Below are positions 11,788 through 22,079 of a DNA stretch of 64,000 nt, piece by piece. Location of the stretch: assembly GCA_017607445.1 (NCBI GenBank), contig JAEVHH010000004.1, positions 4,030,001-4,094,000 on the forward strand, in the 5' to 3' direction. The translations under genes and the position numbers were made by a program. The notes under the pieces were generated by a model. It saw only the letters and a list, made by a program, of their open reading frames with translations. It searched no databases and was not told the DNA's origin. Every line of letters starts with the position of its first letter. Position 1 is the first letter of the stretch. The DNA comes from Histoplasma ohiense (taxonomy: Eukaryota; Ascomycota; Eurotiomycetes; Onygenales; Ajellomycetaceae).

Positions 11788-12321
11788 TGTGATGAGTTAG
11801 TATCTGTTAGTAATTAACTTATGCAATCAACTCTTCTTCTGCATCTGCTTATTTCTGATTGCTGTGATCTTGTGTAATCCTCAATGTTCTTCCACTCCAT
11901 GCTCTGCACTCACATAGTTTCTAACAATTCTTTTATATAGCTCTTAATATTCTTCCACTCTGTGCTCTGCACTCATATAGTCTCTAACAATTCTTTCATA
12001 TAGCTTCTAACATTCTTCTGTTCTGTGTTTCACACTTATATAGTCTCTAATGATTCTTCTGTGTAGCTCTCAATGATTCCTTCATCCCACACTCCACACT
12101 TGTGTAGTTTCTAACAATTCTTATGTGTATCTCTTAATGTTCTTCCACTTCATGCTTCACTGTGGAGCAGCTTCTGATATTCTTCTGCTCTGAACTTTCC
12201 TCTATAAGAACCCCCTTCATACAATCTTTTCTTCTGATTTCTTTTCTCTTTCTTTCCTTAATCAATTCGTAATCTGTAATTAGGATAGTATCAAATCGTT
12301 AATCGAAGTACGCCCGTTACA
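11788..12321 (+). repeat. LTR of element C with four internal 63-bp repeats
   Basis: 534 bp, following a purine tract at about 11774-11787 and ending CCCGTTACA. Repeat anchors fall at 11921, 11984, 12047 and 12111. The length difference from the LTR of B (597 bp) is 63 bp, exactly one unit. The final roughly 60 bp match the LTR of B almost base for base and keep the same five CpGs. Confidence 0.85.
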
Positions 12322-13570
12322 ATATCTGTACTACTTATAAACAGCACGCATCAGCAGAGAGATACTAGTATCATTATAATCCACAAGCCGCAATCTCTCG
12401 CTTGCGCTCGCTTATCCAGCTTGAAAATGCGCTGTTTAATCCCTTGGATAAATTTAATGAGATATATAACAGCTATATAACTTGTATAGATGAATTTCAT
12501 ATAATCTACAGCTGTTAATACAGAATAATTATATATATAGATAAAAATAATAAATAATACTGTAGTAGTATTATAGAGTTAATATAGAAGCTCTAAATAA
12601 GATATAATTAAATATCAGACAGCTTATTAGACAGAGTAAAATGAAGTCTTTAAGAATTATATAAAACTTTTAAAGAATCAAAAGTTGTTTTATTTTAATG
12701 ACTGAAATAATCAAATATACAAATCTATAGTAAAGATTTAACTTTCTTAAATACTAATTTATAATTAACTGATAGCTTCTATACTTATCTGTTTGATATT
12801 GAATTGGTTATTGATGAAAGAGAATGCTAGCTATCTGTCTATCTATCTATCTACCTCTCTATCTTTCAATCAACATGACTGCTCATTATTCAATCAAGCT
12901 CTATAAGAATAAACATCATCATCTAGCTGCTCATCTATCTGATAATACTGACTTATTAGATGACTATCAGACTGTCTATCTGTCTATTTATCTGCTCACC
13001 TGCTTGAATGAATGATATCTATGAATGATATATATCCATGAACCGAATGAATACTAGTATCGTGTAATATACACATAACCACTAGTTGCAAATGTATAAG
13101 CTTAAGATAAAATATATATCTTTCTAGCACGTTGTTGTTTTCGTTTAAACTTATCAAACGGAGGGTAGACCGCCAGCCACTCAACAACAATCAGAGGATT
13201 CCTATGGCCTATAGGTATGAGATCGCCATTTAGTCCACATCCCCCCAATACAAATTCCACAGAATTCCGTTTACCCCATTCAATAAAGAGGCAAAAGATT
13301 TGAAATCAAGGCAGATAAAGAGTGGCGAATTCGATGAAGAAGTCAACGGGTGGCGACAAAACTTGAACAAGGCCCTACCGCTAGCCGGAGGGCTTACTCT
13401 TTGCCACGACGTGCTAGCATAGCGAACCTACTCCGTAAAATATATATCTTTCTCATACTCAATTATTATAACATATCCTGTTGCTAATGAGTGCCGTTTA
13501 TAAGTGCTATATAACTAGATATTGAATATGATTAATAGAGATAAGCTGTCTTAAAACCATTGAGTAAGAT
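12322..13570. other. AT-rich repeat mosaic, no convincing gene
   Basis: It contains a copy of the CGCTCGCTTGCG repeat (12383-12640), a segment near 12627-12720 shared with 27932-28050, and a segment near 12868-13030 shared with 27498-27660. The tandem tctatctatc run at 12834-12860 is simple sequence. A more GC-rich patch at 13190-13440 has no recognisable coding frame. Confidence 0.5.
12383..12640 (+). repeat. Dispersed repeat, CGCTCGCTTGCG family, copy 1
   Basis: It shares an ordered series of blocks with 25506-25760: acaagccgcaat, ctcgcttgcgctcgcttatc, cttgtatagatgaatt, tttaatt-aaatatcagacag. The copies differ mainly at CpG-type sites. No coding region is visible, so it may be the end of a larger transposon or a non-autonomous element. 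Confidence 0.6.
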
Positions 13571-13573
13571 GAT

Positions 13574-13930
13574 TTTGTTGGAGTATTGGATTGGGAGGTT
13601 CGTCCCATCTACTAGCAGCATTGCTGCATGGTACTGGTGGTGAGAGAACTCTTTTGCCCCAAGTGTCCTAGAGGTCATGAAGTCTGTGAAAGTGTAAGAT
13701 TTGCTGAGTGTGTCAATATGCCACCAAACAGATCAAGGCCGAATGCACAGTTTCTTATCGAGATGGAGGACCTTAGTGGTCAGGCACCCTAGAAGACCCT
13801 GGGTTCGGGTGGAGCTTAAGAAGAGCCAGGATCCCCAGCTGGCCATATGGTAGCTAGAGTGGGTCCGTGGGAGCGGCGTGGATTGTGGGGTAGTCCCTGC
13901 TAGATAATTAAATAGAGTTTACCACTAACC
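13574..13930 (+). repeat. Possible SINE-like element, copy 1 of a dispersed family
   Basis: The first about 90 bp recur in reverse orientation at 21010-21083 and 31361-31433. The shared core is ATTGGATTGGG, a TTCGTCCC-like block, a hairpin-forming centre and CTCTTTTG. Downstream, 13765-13815 carries an A-box-like ttagtggtcaggc and, about 30 bp on, a B-box-like gggttcggg, as in tRNA-derived SINEs. The other two copies do not clearly include that part, so the SINE label is tentative. Confidence 0.35.
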
Positions 13931-13981
13931 TAATCAATCTCAAGATACATTTGCATGACTACAGTATCTGTTTCACAGTTA

Positions 13982-14962
13982 GGGCCTGTTCGGTTCGTCT
14001 GTACTTTTTGAACGCAATAGTGGATCTCATTAAAAATAGCGTATTTACCAATTAATTAGTAGCAAGCCGGCGTTGCGCCACCACACTATTCCATAATTGA
14101 GATCACTCCATGCTTGCTTTTTAATTTCACATCCAACGCGGATGCGTTGAGATTATATTCTCTCAAATCCATGATTGATTTGCCTATATTTTAACCCTAA
14201 TTATTAGCTAGAATTCATGAAAGCAGTGAACAAGAATGTCGTAGTATGATGCCTCAATGCAATATCTGAATGTAAAGAATGGCAATATGCTTTTTGAGAA
14301 GGATAATGAATTGCATAAATGTTTCTTGACAAAGGTGTGTGACATTCTTAATATGATTAGAGTGGGTATTTGAATTCAGCAGCTGGGCAGTATACAGAGC
14401 ACTGATGAAAAATCTTTCATATAATACTCTTTCTGTGACATCAAAAAGATCCTCATCATCAGATTCATGGCTATTTTGACAAGCAATTGTTGATGAGAAT
14501 CAATATACTGTTGAATTACAGTTTGTAGAATCTGCTCATTCATCTCTTCATTCTGCTGTTGACTATTTTCCATGCTGATCTTTGGCATTTGCTGACAATT
14601 TTCTGTATGATGAAGAAAGAAGCTTGCAAAAACACATTCTTTTTAAATCAACTTGCTTCTTTCTAATCAATATTAGTTAACTACCTCCACTATGAATGCT
14701 ATTCTACACTATTCTACACTGTCACACACCATTGAAGTTAAATACTGCTTATTAATATGACCTTGGTGAAACATGTGAGTACAGCCGCTCAATTCACTGA
14801 ACATCTGATCTTTTTCATCCATACTTTGCAAAAAGAAGCTGTAATATTAGTACAGCTGCTCTGCCCACCGAACGGTCGTCATATTGAGCTGTACTTTTTA
14901 AAAAAAGTGGAGATCCGTACAAAAAGAACGAGTACACACGGCCACACCGAACAGGTCCCAAG
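13982..14962. mobile_element. Possible decayed DNA transposon with short inverted ends
   Basis: The left end GGGCCTGTTCGGTT matches the reverse complement of the right end GGGACCTGTTCGGTG. A second shared block, ctgtacttttt followed by agtgga-atc, occurs near both ends. Such ends resemble those of hAT or Harbinger type elements. No target-site duplication could be seen, and no transposase is recognisable. A 70-codon frame on the minus strand at 14376-14588 is too short to classify. Confidence 0.35.
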
Positions 14963-15710
14963 GATTTGGTATTAGCAAGGATTCTGTAACAACTTGGAAC
15001 CTGAAATGTCTCACTAGAAACTGAGCAATGCCCCACTGAATCTCATCGCTGCCTTGCTCATATAAGCAAGCATACTTTTCCCTATAAATACTGCCTGTTT
15101 ATCATGTAATTATTGGAGAGAGAATAATCAATTCAATTTACTTTATCGATATTCAGTATATGGGTCAATATTCGGACTTTATCCAGTTCAGACAAACTCC
15201 TATAAATAATTTGATCCGTTCACTCATAGCTATATTACAGACTATTGGAAGGTGTATTTGCTTCTTGAATATAAAAATTCATTTGCCCCTCAGATGTCGA
15301 GGCGCGTTTGTCCACCCCCTAGCCTTCTCCAAGTAGAGATGCCTTGGTTAGATTATCCATGGTTTGATATCAATGATTTTAAGTTCTTAGTACAAACAGA
15401 TGGAAGTGGCTAAAAAGAGCCATGGGAGAAAGACTTCCGAAAGTATCTCTTTCTAACTGCGATGAACAATACTAGTTTTAAATTAAAGTATTCAAAGTTG
15501 CAAACGGAATTAAAAGTCAATATAGCATATCTTTAACTTGATTCAGTCGTTCATGTGATGAGATAATTAATTATTTAAAGAATGCGAAAGACCTTTCTTA
15601 TGAGATTGAATATCGTTTCTCAATAACCTTGATATTATCGTTTCTTAATATATCTATTATATCTATAACCATACTATTTTCTTCTTATTGCTCTCTCAGC
15701 TCATTCAAAA
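14963..15710. other. Spacer upstream of the first small secreted protein gene
   Basis: AT-rich sequence with no supported gene. The last about 60 bp before 15711 are pyrimidine-rich (ttcttcttattgctctctc), preceded by a TATA-like tatctattatatc, which fits a fungal core promoter for the gene at 15711. Confidence 0.4.
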
Positions 15711-16040
15711 ATGAGATTTACGTCTTTTACTAACCCATTTATTTTTATTTTTGCCCTTGCACTACCCTCTGCATGGGCAGTGGGAACCAGACCCCCTCCA
15801 CATTTTAACTGGCAGTGGTGTGGCGTCGACATAACATGCGACAATGATTTTGATTGTCGACATGCACAAGACTGCTTAACTTTGGCAGGAGGCGACATCA
15901 CTGCAATCTACTGTGGAACTTTTTGGTGGCCTCATTCTTGCTGGGTTTACATCGAACAAGGCCCGCAGCCTACTCCAACCACCAGGGCCATCGAGGCTCT
16001 GCCCACTGCTGCAGAAAATAGGTCTGATTTGGGAAACTAA
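15711..16040 (+). CDS. Small secreted cysteine-rich protein (109 aa), effector-like
   Basis: A single exon. The N-terminus is a clear signal peptide: a short polar start, hydrophobic residues 9-20, and a likely cut after AWA at residue 23. The mature part has six cysteines at 37, 43, 49, 55, 68 and 77, giving the regular spacing C-x5-C-x5-C-x5-C-x12-C-x8-C. It has a Trp-rich middle and a Pro/Thr tail, and presumably forms three disulphides outside the cell. I do not recognise a named family. It stands alone in a repeat-rich island, a common setting for fungal effectors, but a host-interaction role is inference only. No intron is needed and the frame is clean. Confidence 0.65.
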   Translation: MRFTSFTNPFIFIFALALPSAWAVGTRPPPHFNWQWCGVDITCDNDFDCRHAQDCLTLAGGDITAIYCGTFWWPHSCWVYIEQGPQPTPTTRAIEALPTAAENRSDLGN

Positions 16041-18600
16041 ATAAACAAGTCTTCTCAAGACTCGGAGGAAAAAATCTGTTATCAACTATATACATTTATT
16101 GAACAAGCCAATCAATAAGCCCTTTTGAATATCTAAATGAATTCATTTGCAATCCTTTTAATCAAGTTTTACTTTTCTAAATTGTATAAAAAGTGTATGT
16201 ACGAGATTAACTGATTTATTGAAAATTGTTTGGAAGTTTCTGGTTAATTTTGACATTATTCTTCTAAGCAAAGGACTTAATATGTTAACTTCAATAAGAT
16301 TGTCACCATGATTGAATTATTGTTATTATTGATTTTCATTTTTTTTTTCTGGAGCTCTATATAGTTAGAGATGAGAAGAGTTCTATATCTATGTATTTAA
16401 TTTCCAGCCGCTTTTTGATTATCTTTATCTATTACAAATGAATTATTTTTAACAAAAAAAGACTTTCCTATTTTATCCTGAACATATTCTTAAAGGGGTT
16501 TTTTATCTCACGATTGATTGCTTATGAAGTTATGCAATAGAAAGTACTAGGGGCAACCTGCCCTTATCACCCCCCTTCTGGGGGTTGGCAAATGAATCTC
16601 TAAATCCCAGGGATGAGGGCATCATTAATTCATTCAAAGGATTGGATATAACACTTTCCAGCAGGAACTTCATGACACATGTAGCTGAGGGCGGAGCAAT
16701 AAGCTCAAAAAAGTCATGCTCTTAGATAATATATATCATCAGTGACCTATCATCGACATGTATCATCACTAGTTATCATTGCTAGGGAGGTAGGTAAGTA
16801 GACAGACAATTCAGGGGTAAGGGACTATCTGAGCCAATTGTGGACTAGTGTAAAAGTCAAGCATAAATAAAAATGGGATTATCCAGCATTTAAACCAATC
16901 AGAGATGCAATGATCTCCTTGACACCAATAAAATCATTGAGGCTCAAGCCACACTTTTACACAAATTGAGCCACAAAATGAAGCAATTCTTACTTAGGCT
17001 TCGCTTCGCTCCGTCTGATTAAAAGACCGCTAGAACTTAAATTCATTGAGTAAATATTTTATTGATATTATACATGGTGCTGAACATTGATCCATGCAGT
17101 GAGAGCTGTCACCCTACCCTATCGCTCGCTAGAATGCTACGTGACCACATGAACGTGGTAGACTAGCTCGAATATCACACGGCTAGCACAGGCCAGGCAA
17201 CTAGTCAACAGTGCCGTTAACTAGTCCGCCACAACTCAAATTTATGTTCAACACCCATCAGCGGGGCCTATGGCAATGAGGTTGGAATATACTGACGAGC
17301 TATCGCAACGCTTGTCGTGTCATAGCAATATCAACTGTGTGAACACACATTTCTTGGAAAAGAGGAAAATGTAATCACAATGTTATAGGGTTGCAATGGT
17401 CCAGGCCGGGAGCTAAACTCTATCTACGCCTTTCAAGTTCAAACCTTGTTCATTAGAACCCGAATCGAAATCCAGTGATTGCAGTGGCTAGGAAATTTGA
17501 TTTACCATTTCCAGGAAGAAACGAGAAAAAAGAACCCGAGCGAAGAACCTTATACAGCCTTATCAAACTATGAATCAGATTTCCACGGACCAAAAACTTC
17601 AAGTATATTAGTATACCGATTCTCCCTTCAGCCAATCTCAACCGCTGGGGAGAGGAGGAGGGGGGGTAGGGGGATCACGCCGTTACATCTTCACTGCATA
17701 CTTTTAGAAACGTTCTTGGTTTTTCCTATATTCCCTCGGATTCTAATTCTCTCACTAATTTCTTAATGTGCTTCTAAGAGTCGGATTGTCATGCTAAAGT
17801 GCCGGCATGCACCGACATTCTCCAAGGGATTTAACTTTATAGGACGGCAGTTGTTATTGTGTGAGTGGTTACGGTTAGAGCTGGAGATGGCGATCCTCAA
17901 ACGCATTGCAAACACAATGCATCTGCACCAAACTTCAAAATGAGGGTCTCAATGACCAAGAATGAAAGTTCAAATGAGGCAAATAATGTATAAGATGTAT
18001 TTTTTGATGGGAATCCTTACAAATACACCAACAGGATCATCCCTTAAGGTGGGGGAACCCATCTTAAGTTCTGTTTGCATGTCTTTGCTGCCGAACCTTG
18101 GAATGTGGCCCTTGGCAATCTAGATTGCACCGCACACACGCATTCGTGAGCGCGTCTTGGCCACCATTTTCAGGACGAGAGTGTTATCAGCTGAGGTCGA
18201 GCGCCTGGACCAAAGCTTATGAAATTTGTGGACATCAGCTGTTGCGTGGTTGGCCGATATCAGGAAAATGATTGTTGGCGGATATGCTGCCCCAGGTTCG
18301 GTGTTGATACAGAGCTTGGTAATGTTTTACTGACGGGCGCTCGCAGGGTACTCTTAGATTAAACATCGAACAAGGTAAGCATGGTTTCTCAAACCGTCGG
18401 GCTGTCCATACTGACACGGCAGCTCCACAGAGGATTCTTTGAGGTTAGTGAAATACACTACAACGAAGGTCGGCATCGTGAAACTTGGGGTTCCGCTGGG
18501 TAGACGTGCGCGCGATGGAATGCTTTCCCTGTTAGAGAGAGGCTGCTGCAAGTCTAGTTATTCTATTGGAAACATTAAATTCTGATATTTTTGAAACAAC
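16041..18600. other. Gene-poor AT-rich region with repeat fragments
   Basis: A segment at 16815-16860 (attcaggggtaagg..., gagccaattg) recurs at 23275-23330. The block at 16997-17020 (ggcttcgcttcgctccgtct) is the reverse complement of sequence at 27930-27950. A more GC-rich stretch at 18050-18560 has short open frames on both strands but no motif that I recognise. I see no gene I would support. Confidence 0.45.
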
Positions 18601-21009
18601 CACTATTTTGAAAGACGGAAAACGCCGGGTTCATCATTTCTCTTTAGTTGACAGAATTTATTGTTTCCAGGGGCCAGCTGCGAGGGCTCCATCTTCGAGG
18701 GGTGGTGATGTTTCCTAGAGTCTGTGTATGAAGTAGAATGAATCACATATGTACGAGTACAAAATAGAAATATATACATATATTACAGAAGACTAACTAA
18801 TCAGCTTTTCAACAACTAAACTACCACTCACCAGCTAACACCTACAACAGCTTCAGTATTTCACTTCACTTCATTTATTTTGTATTGCGCTTAGGCTCTG
18901 TAGTCTTCATAACAGAGATCTGAGGGGATACTCCTCAGTTAAAACAATATGGAATTGAAGATTTATGGTATCTTTGCCCATCCCTCAAAGGGGATGTTCG
19001 AGGCAAGCTGTTTCTTGTAAGCACTACAATAATCTAATAAGAAAGTGTGATGTTTTTCACAGCGCTATATACGAAGTAGAGATGGCCAATTTCCGTCAAT
19101 CTAAACAGTATTTAATTATGATTGGTTGTGTAATATTTAATTATTAGGTGATATCATGTGGTATAATTTTCGATAAGCTCATCAAAGTCAATTCAGTCTT
19201 TTGTAGAAACAGACATGGGAATATATGGAGAGAGAGAATGCAAAGATTTACTCTCAAGGAAGATGGTATCCGCGGGTAAAGAGTCTCGCGTGTGTATAAA
19301 ATATATATGGGGTGCCTTTTGGAAGGGGTTGAATAACTGCTTGAGAACGGGTTCTGAGTAAGGTTCATTCTTAGGGACATGGCCACGTTCGTTGAAATGG
19401 TGGCCCAATGGAGTATCCACTCATCGGAACTTGAACTACAGGATATCCGAATCCTGCCACAACGTTACCGAATGTGAACTGTATGTAGTCTCTAATAACG
19501 AGGTAGTTAACTATTCTAGTGATTACATACAAAGTTAGCAGTGTGAGCCAAGAAGGTACGAATAAACGAGATTTGTTAGCGTAGTGAGATATTGTGCTCA
19601 ATCCGACACTAGGTTACACGACCCACCAGTCCCTTCCCCGGATGCCGTGTTTAGCGGGATATCACCGATTCGCCAGAACATCATGACTTAGTCATGCTGG
19701 ATATCATTCTATCCTCTGGAGAAAAATAATGCTAGAACGCCAGAGGTAGATCTACCGCACTTCGATACAGCTGATCAAGCGCCTTGACGAGGCCTAAAAA
19801 AAGGTTCTTTGCCATGAAGGAGAGCTGGTTGCTGTCTGGGAGAAGATGTTTAAGGTTTTGACAGAATATGAGCACACAATGATTGCCAACATGGTGGTTG
19901 TTGACAGAACTTCAGCTTGGGTGTGGAAAATGTATTCCCCTGCATGATATCGCATACGGGTTCTAGATTCTTCAAGTTAGAACAAATGTGCTCAAAACAA
20001 ACTGCAGGGTTTCAAGGCATGTCTGACTTACCGAATCCGCCGATAGTTCGCACGTTCCATCATGATACAGCGAATAAGGTTGGGACAAAATTGAAGGAGC
20101 CACGGTGTGATTTTTGTTGGGGCGAATATTATTGCTGTTAGCTATAAGGTTGTGTTGCCTGTGGCGGTGCTGCCCGCTCTCCCGCTAAACGTGCCGGTGA
20201 TTTGGTCAGACCCGACGTTTTTCGGGTTACCGATTATTGATTCCATTGTTCCGTGATACTACCCGACCCGAAGCCGGTAGCCGACGCGCCTTGGCTTCCT
20301 CAGTCGAGCTTAAATTTTAACCCCCCAACGCCCCATAGATTTGCTTCACCTCTACTGACGTGCATCATAGCTACTGCGTATTTTCCATCCGCTTTTCCTA
20401 GCTTCGGGTGGCTGGCTGGCTTCAGTTTAGTAATTTGCAGTGCTCTGGGCGCGCTCTGTATAAAGAGTAATTTAGTGCTTTATTATTCTCTTGGTGTGAG
20501 ATTTTTTGAAATGATTCCCTTGCAATGTAACCTCTATATTACTGCAATGCCCGGATATTGCATTTGTATCTCAGCTGAACTTTCAGTAGGAACAGCTTCT
20601 CTAAGTTGAAATTTTAGTGAAGAAACCTTGTTCAACCAGTCTGTAGCAATTGTGTACTGGTACTATTTAATGATCTTTCTGAAAGAGTAGCCATCTATCT
20701 GGCATCATGAGAACCTAATTCACAAACTTTCTTTCAGTTTAAAATGAAGTAGAGAAATGAGCTCTGAATCATAATAGCCGTGTTTTATCCCCTCCAGTAA
20801 TTTTAGAAGTGAATGAAAATGCTGTTGATTTAAATACCTCCGTCTGATAAGAAAATGCATGTGAGTTTTTACTCTTAAGCATTGAACTCTCATTCGGTGA
20901 TTTGTCTGAACAGCACTGTGGGATTTCATGGTTCCAGTCTTATTCTGGTATGCTGGAATTCCACCGGCACATTCGGCAGCCATGCCACCATGGCAGGGTC
21001 TCCGTAGCG
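18601..21009. other. Gene-poor region, possible transposon debris
   Basis: Short frames only. On the minus strand near 19371-19420 there is a TPLGHHFNERGH-like phrase, reminiscent of GIY-YIG ends of retroelements, but too short to call. Around 20205-20290, mirrored cccgac and cgggtta motifs resemble subterminal repeats of DNA transposons. A 118-codon frame at 20253-20609 lacks recognisable domains and is not called. Confidence 0.4.
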
Positions 21010-21083
21010 CAAAAGAGCTATCTCACCACCAGCACCATGCTGGTAGTAGATGGGACGAATCACCCAATCCAATCCCTCCAACA
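21010..21083 (-). repeat. Dispersed hairpin repeat, copy 2
   Basis: The reverse complement matches 13574-13660 and 31361-31433. The centre can fold: CACCACCAGCA pairs with TGCTGGTAGTAG. The flanking blocks caaaagagc and gaatcacccaatccaatcc are shared with copy 3. Confidence 0.6.
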
Positions 21084-21742
21084 TAGGCTATACGAGACCA
21101 TGTGGCAACCCTCGTATCTTTTGGTTTCACCCCCATCTAGCTAACTGTTTACTTAGTACTCTACAGTCATATCAACAAATGCAACCGAGAGTCTAGATAT
21201 TTTCTAATTCCCATATGGAAAAAATCTGCTGTTGTGCCATCTTTTCACACTTTCTTTAGAGAGAGGAAAATCAAAGAGTTTCTATCTGCAATTGAAATCA
21301 AACACTTTATTCAATATTCAAATTAGCTTAACAGCTTGGGCAAATAAACTCCAGAAGAAATGACATCTTCTCCTGATAACTTCATTCACAGTTGAAATTC
21401 TTTATCACGAAGCTCAGTCGCTTTGTAGGATTATATCAAGGGAGTGTGAGAATATAGTACCTTGCTTGTCATCTTTGTCCCAGAGTGTTTCTTGTGCCAA
21501 ATCGGTGTAATAATGCAAAGTTACTGAGTTAATGATTCTAATTTTGACGAGAGCTCTTAAATATTTTAAATTATCATAATGGAGCTAATTGTTTTGAAGA
21601 TAAAAAAGATGGTCATCGCCCTCTTCAAAGTCTGCTTTTTTAAAATCATAATTCATCAACACTTTCTTCAGTTTGCCAAAATAACAATCAACAATTTCCA
21701 TATATCATCTTTTATTCCTCAAGTTCATCTTTTACTGACAGA
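21084..21742. other. Spacer upstream of the second small secreted protein gene
   Basis: AT-rich, no gene seen. The 80 bp before 21743 are T/C-rich (atatcatcttttattcctc), as in many fungal 5' leaders. Confidence 0.4.
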
Positions 21743-22079
21743 ATGAAGATCACTCTTGTCTCTCTAGTTCTTGCCGTTGCCAGTTTGGCCACTGCCTCTC
21801 CTGTGGTTGCTCCTGATAGTGACTTGGCCATGGAGTTCGAACCTGGGAAGCCATGCGATAGATCTTCACGTGTTGCCTGCAGCAGCAGCAATCGGGAGCG
21901 GTTTGTAATTGTATGGTAGATGGCTAATTGCAAAACCTTGAATCAACAGGAGTCCACATATACTTGTCTGTGCCAACCGCGGAAGTGGACTAAAATGGGA
22001 GATTCAGGCCACTTGTCCCAACGGTCAAACATGCAGTTACGACAGTACCAACAACTGGGCCTGGTGTAAGCCCTATTAG
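21743..22079 (+). CDS. Small secreted cysteine-rich protein (95 aa), one intron
   Basis: Exons 21743-21900 and 21950-22079 join across a 49-bp GT-AG intron with a GCTAAT branch site; the unspliced frame stops early, so splicing is required. The protein has a signal peptide (MKITLVSLVLAVASLATAS, likely cut near residue 19). It has six cysteines at 38, 46, 60, 75, 81 and 92. The layout ILVC...KWE...TCPNGQTC...WC resembles a widespread fungal secreted fold with alternating Cys and Trp. I do not assign a named family or activity. Like the gene at 15711 it has six Cys and a repeat-rich setting, but the spacings differ, so the two are probably not close paralogues. Confidence 0.65.

Larger units (their letters stand above)
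9102..12321 (+). mobile_element. Ty3/Gypsy chromovirus element C, 5' part missing here
   Basis: It begins inside reverse transcriptase, at the point matching about 5818 in element B, and continues to its own LTR (11788-12321). It is the same family as B but more decayed: no CpG is visible in its internal part and more Trp and Arg codons are lost. The direct join of B's LTR to C's interior suggests B inserted into C, so the rest of C should lie left of the window. Confidence 0.85.

Noticed and set aside
13765..13815. Possible tRNA gene (A- and B-box-like sequence)
   Set aside because: No cloverleaf with a proper acceptor stem and anticodon arm could be folded; kept only as support for a SINE-like repeat.
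19190..19640. Minus-strand phrase resembling a GIY-YIG retroelement end
   Set aside because: Only about a dozen residues fit and the surrounding frames are broken; too weak to annotate.
20253..20609. 118-codon plus-strand frame
   Set aside because: No domain, signal or splice context; the surrounding sequence looks like transposon debris.
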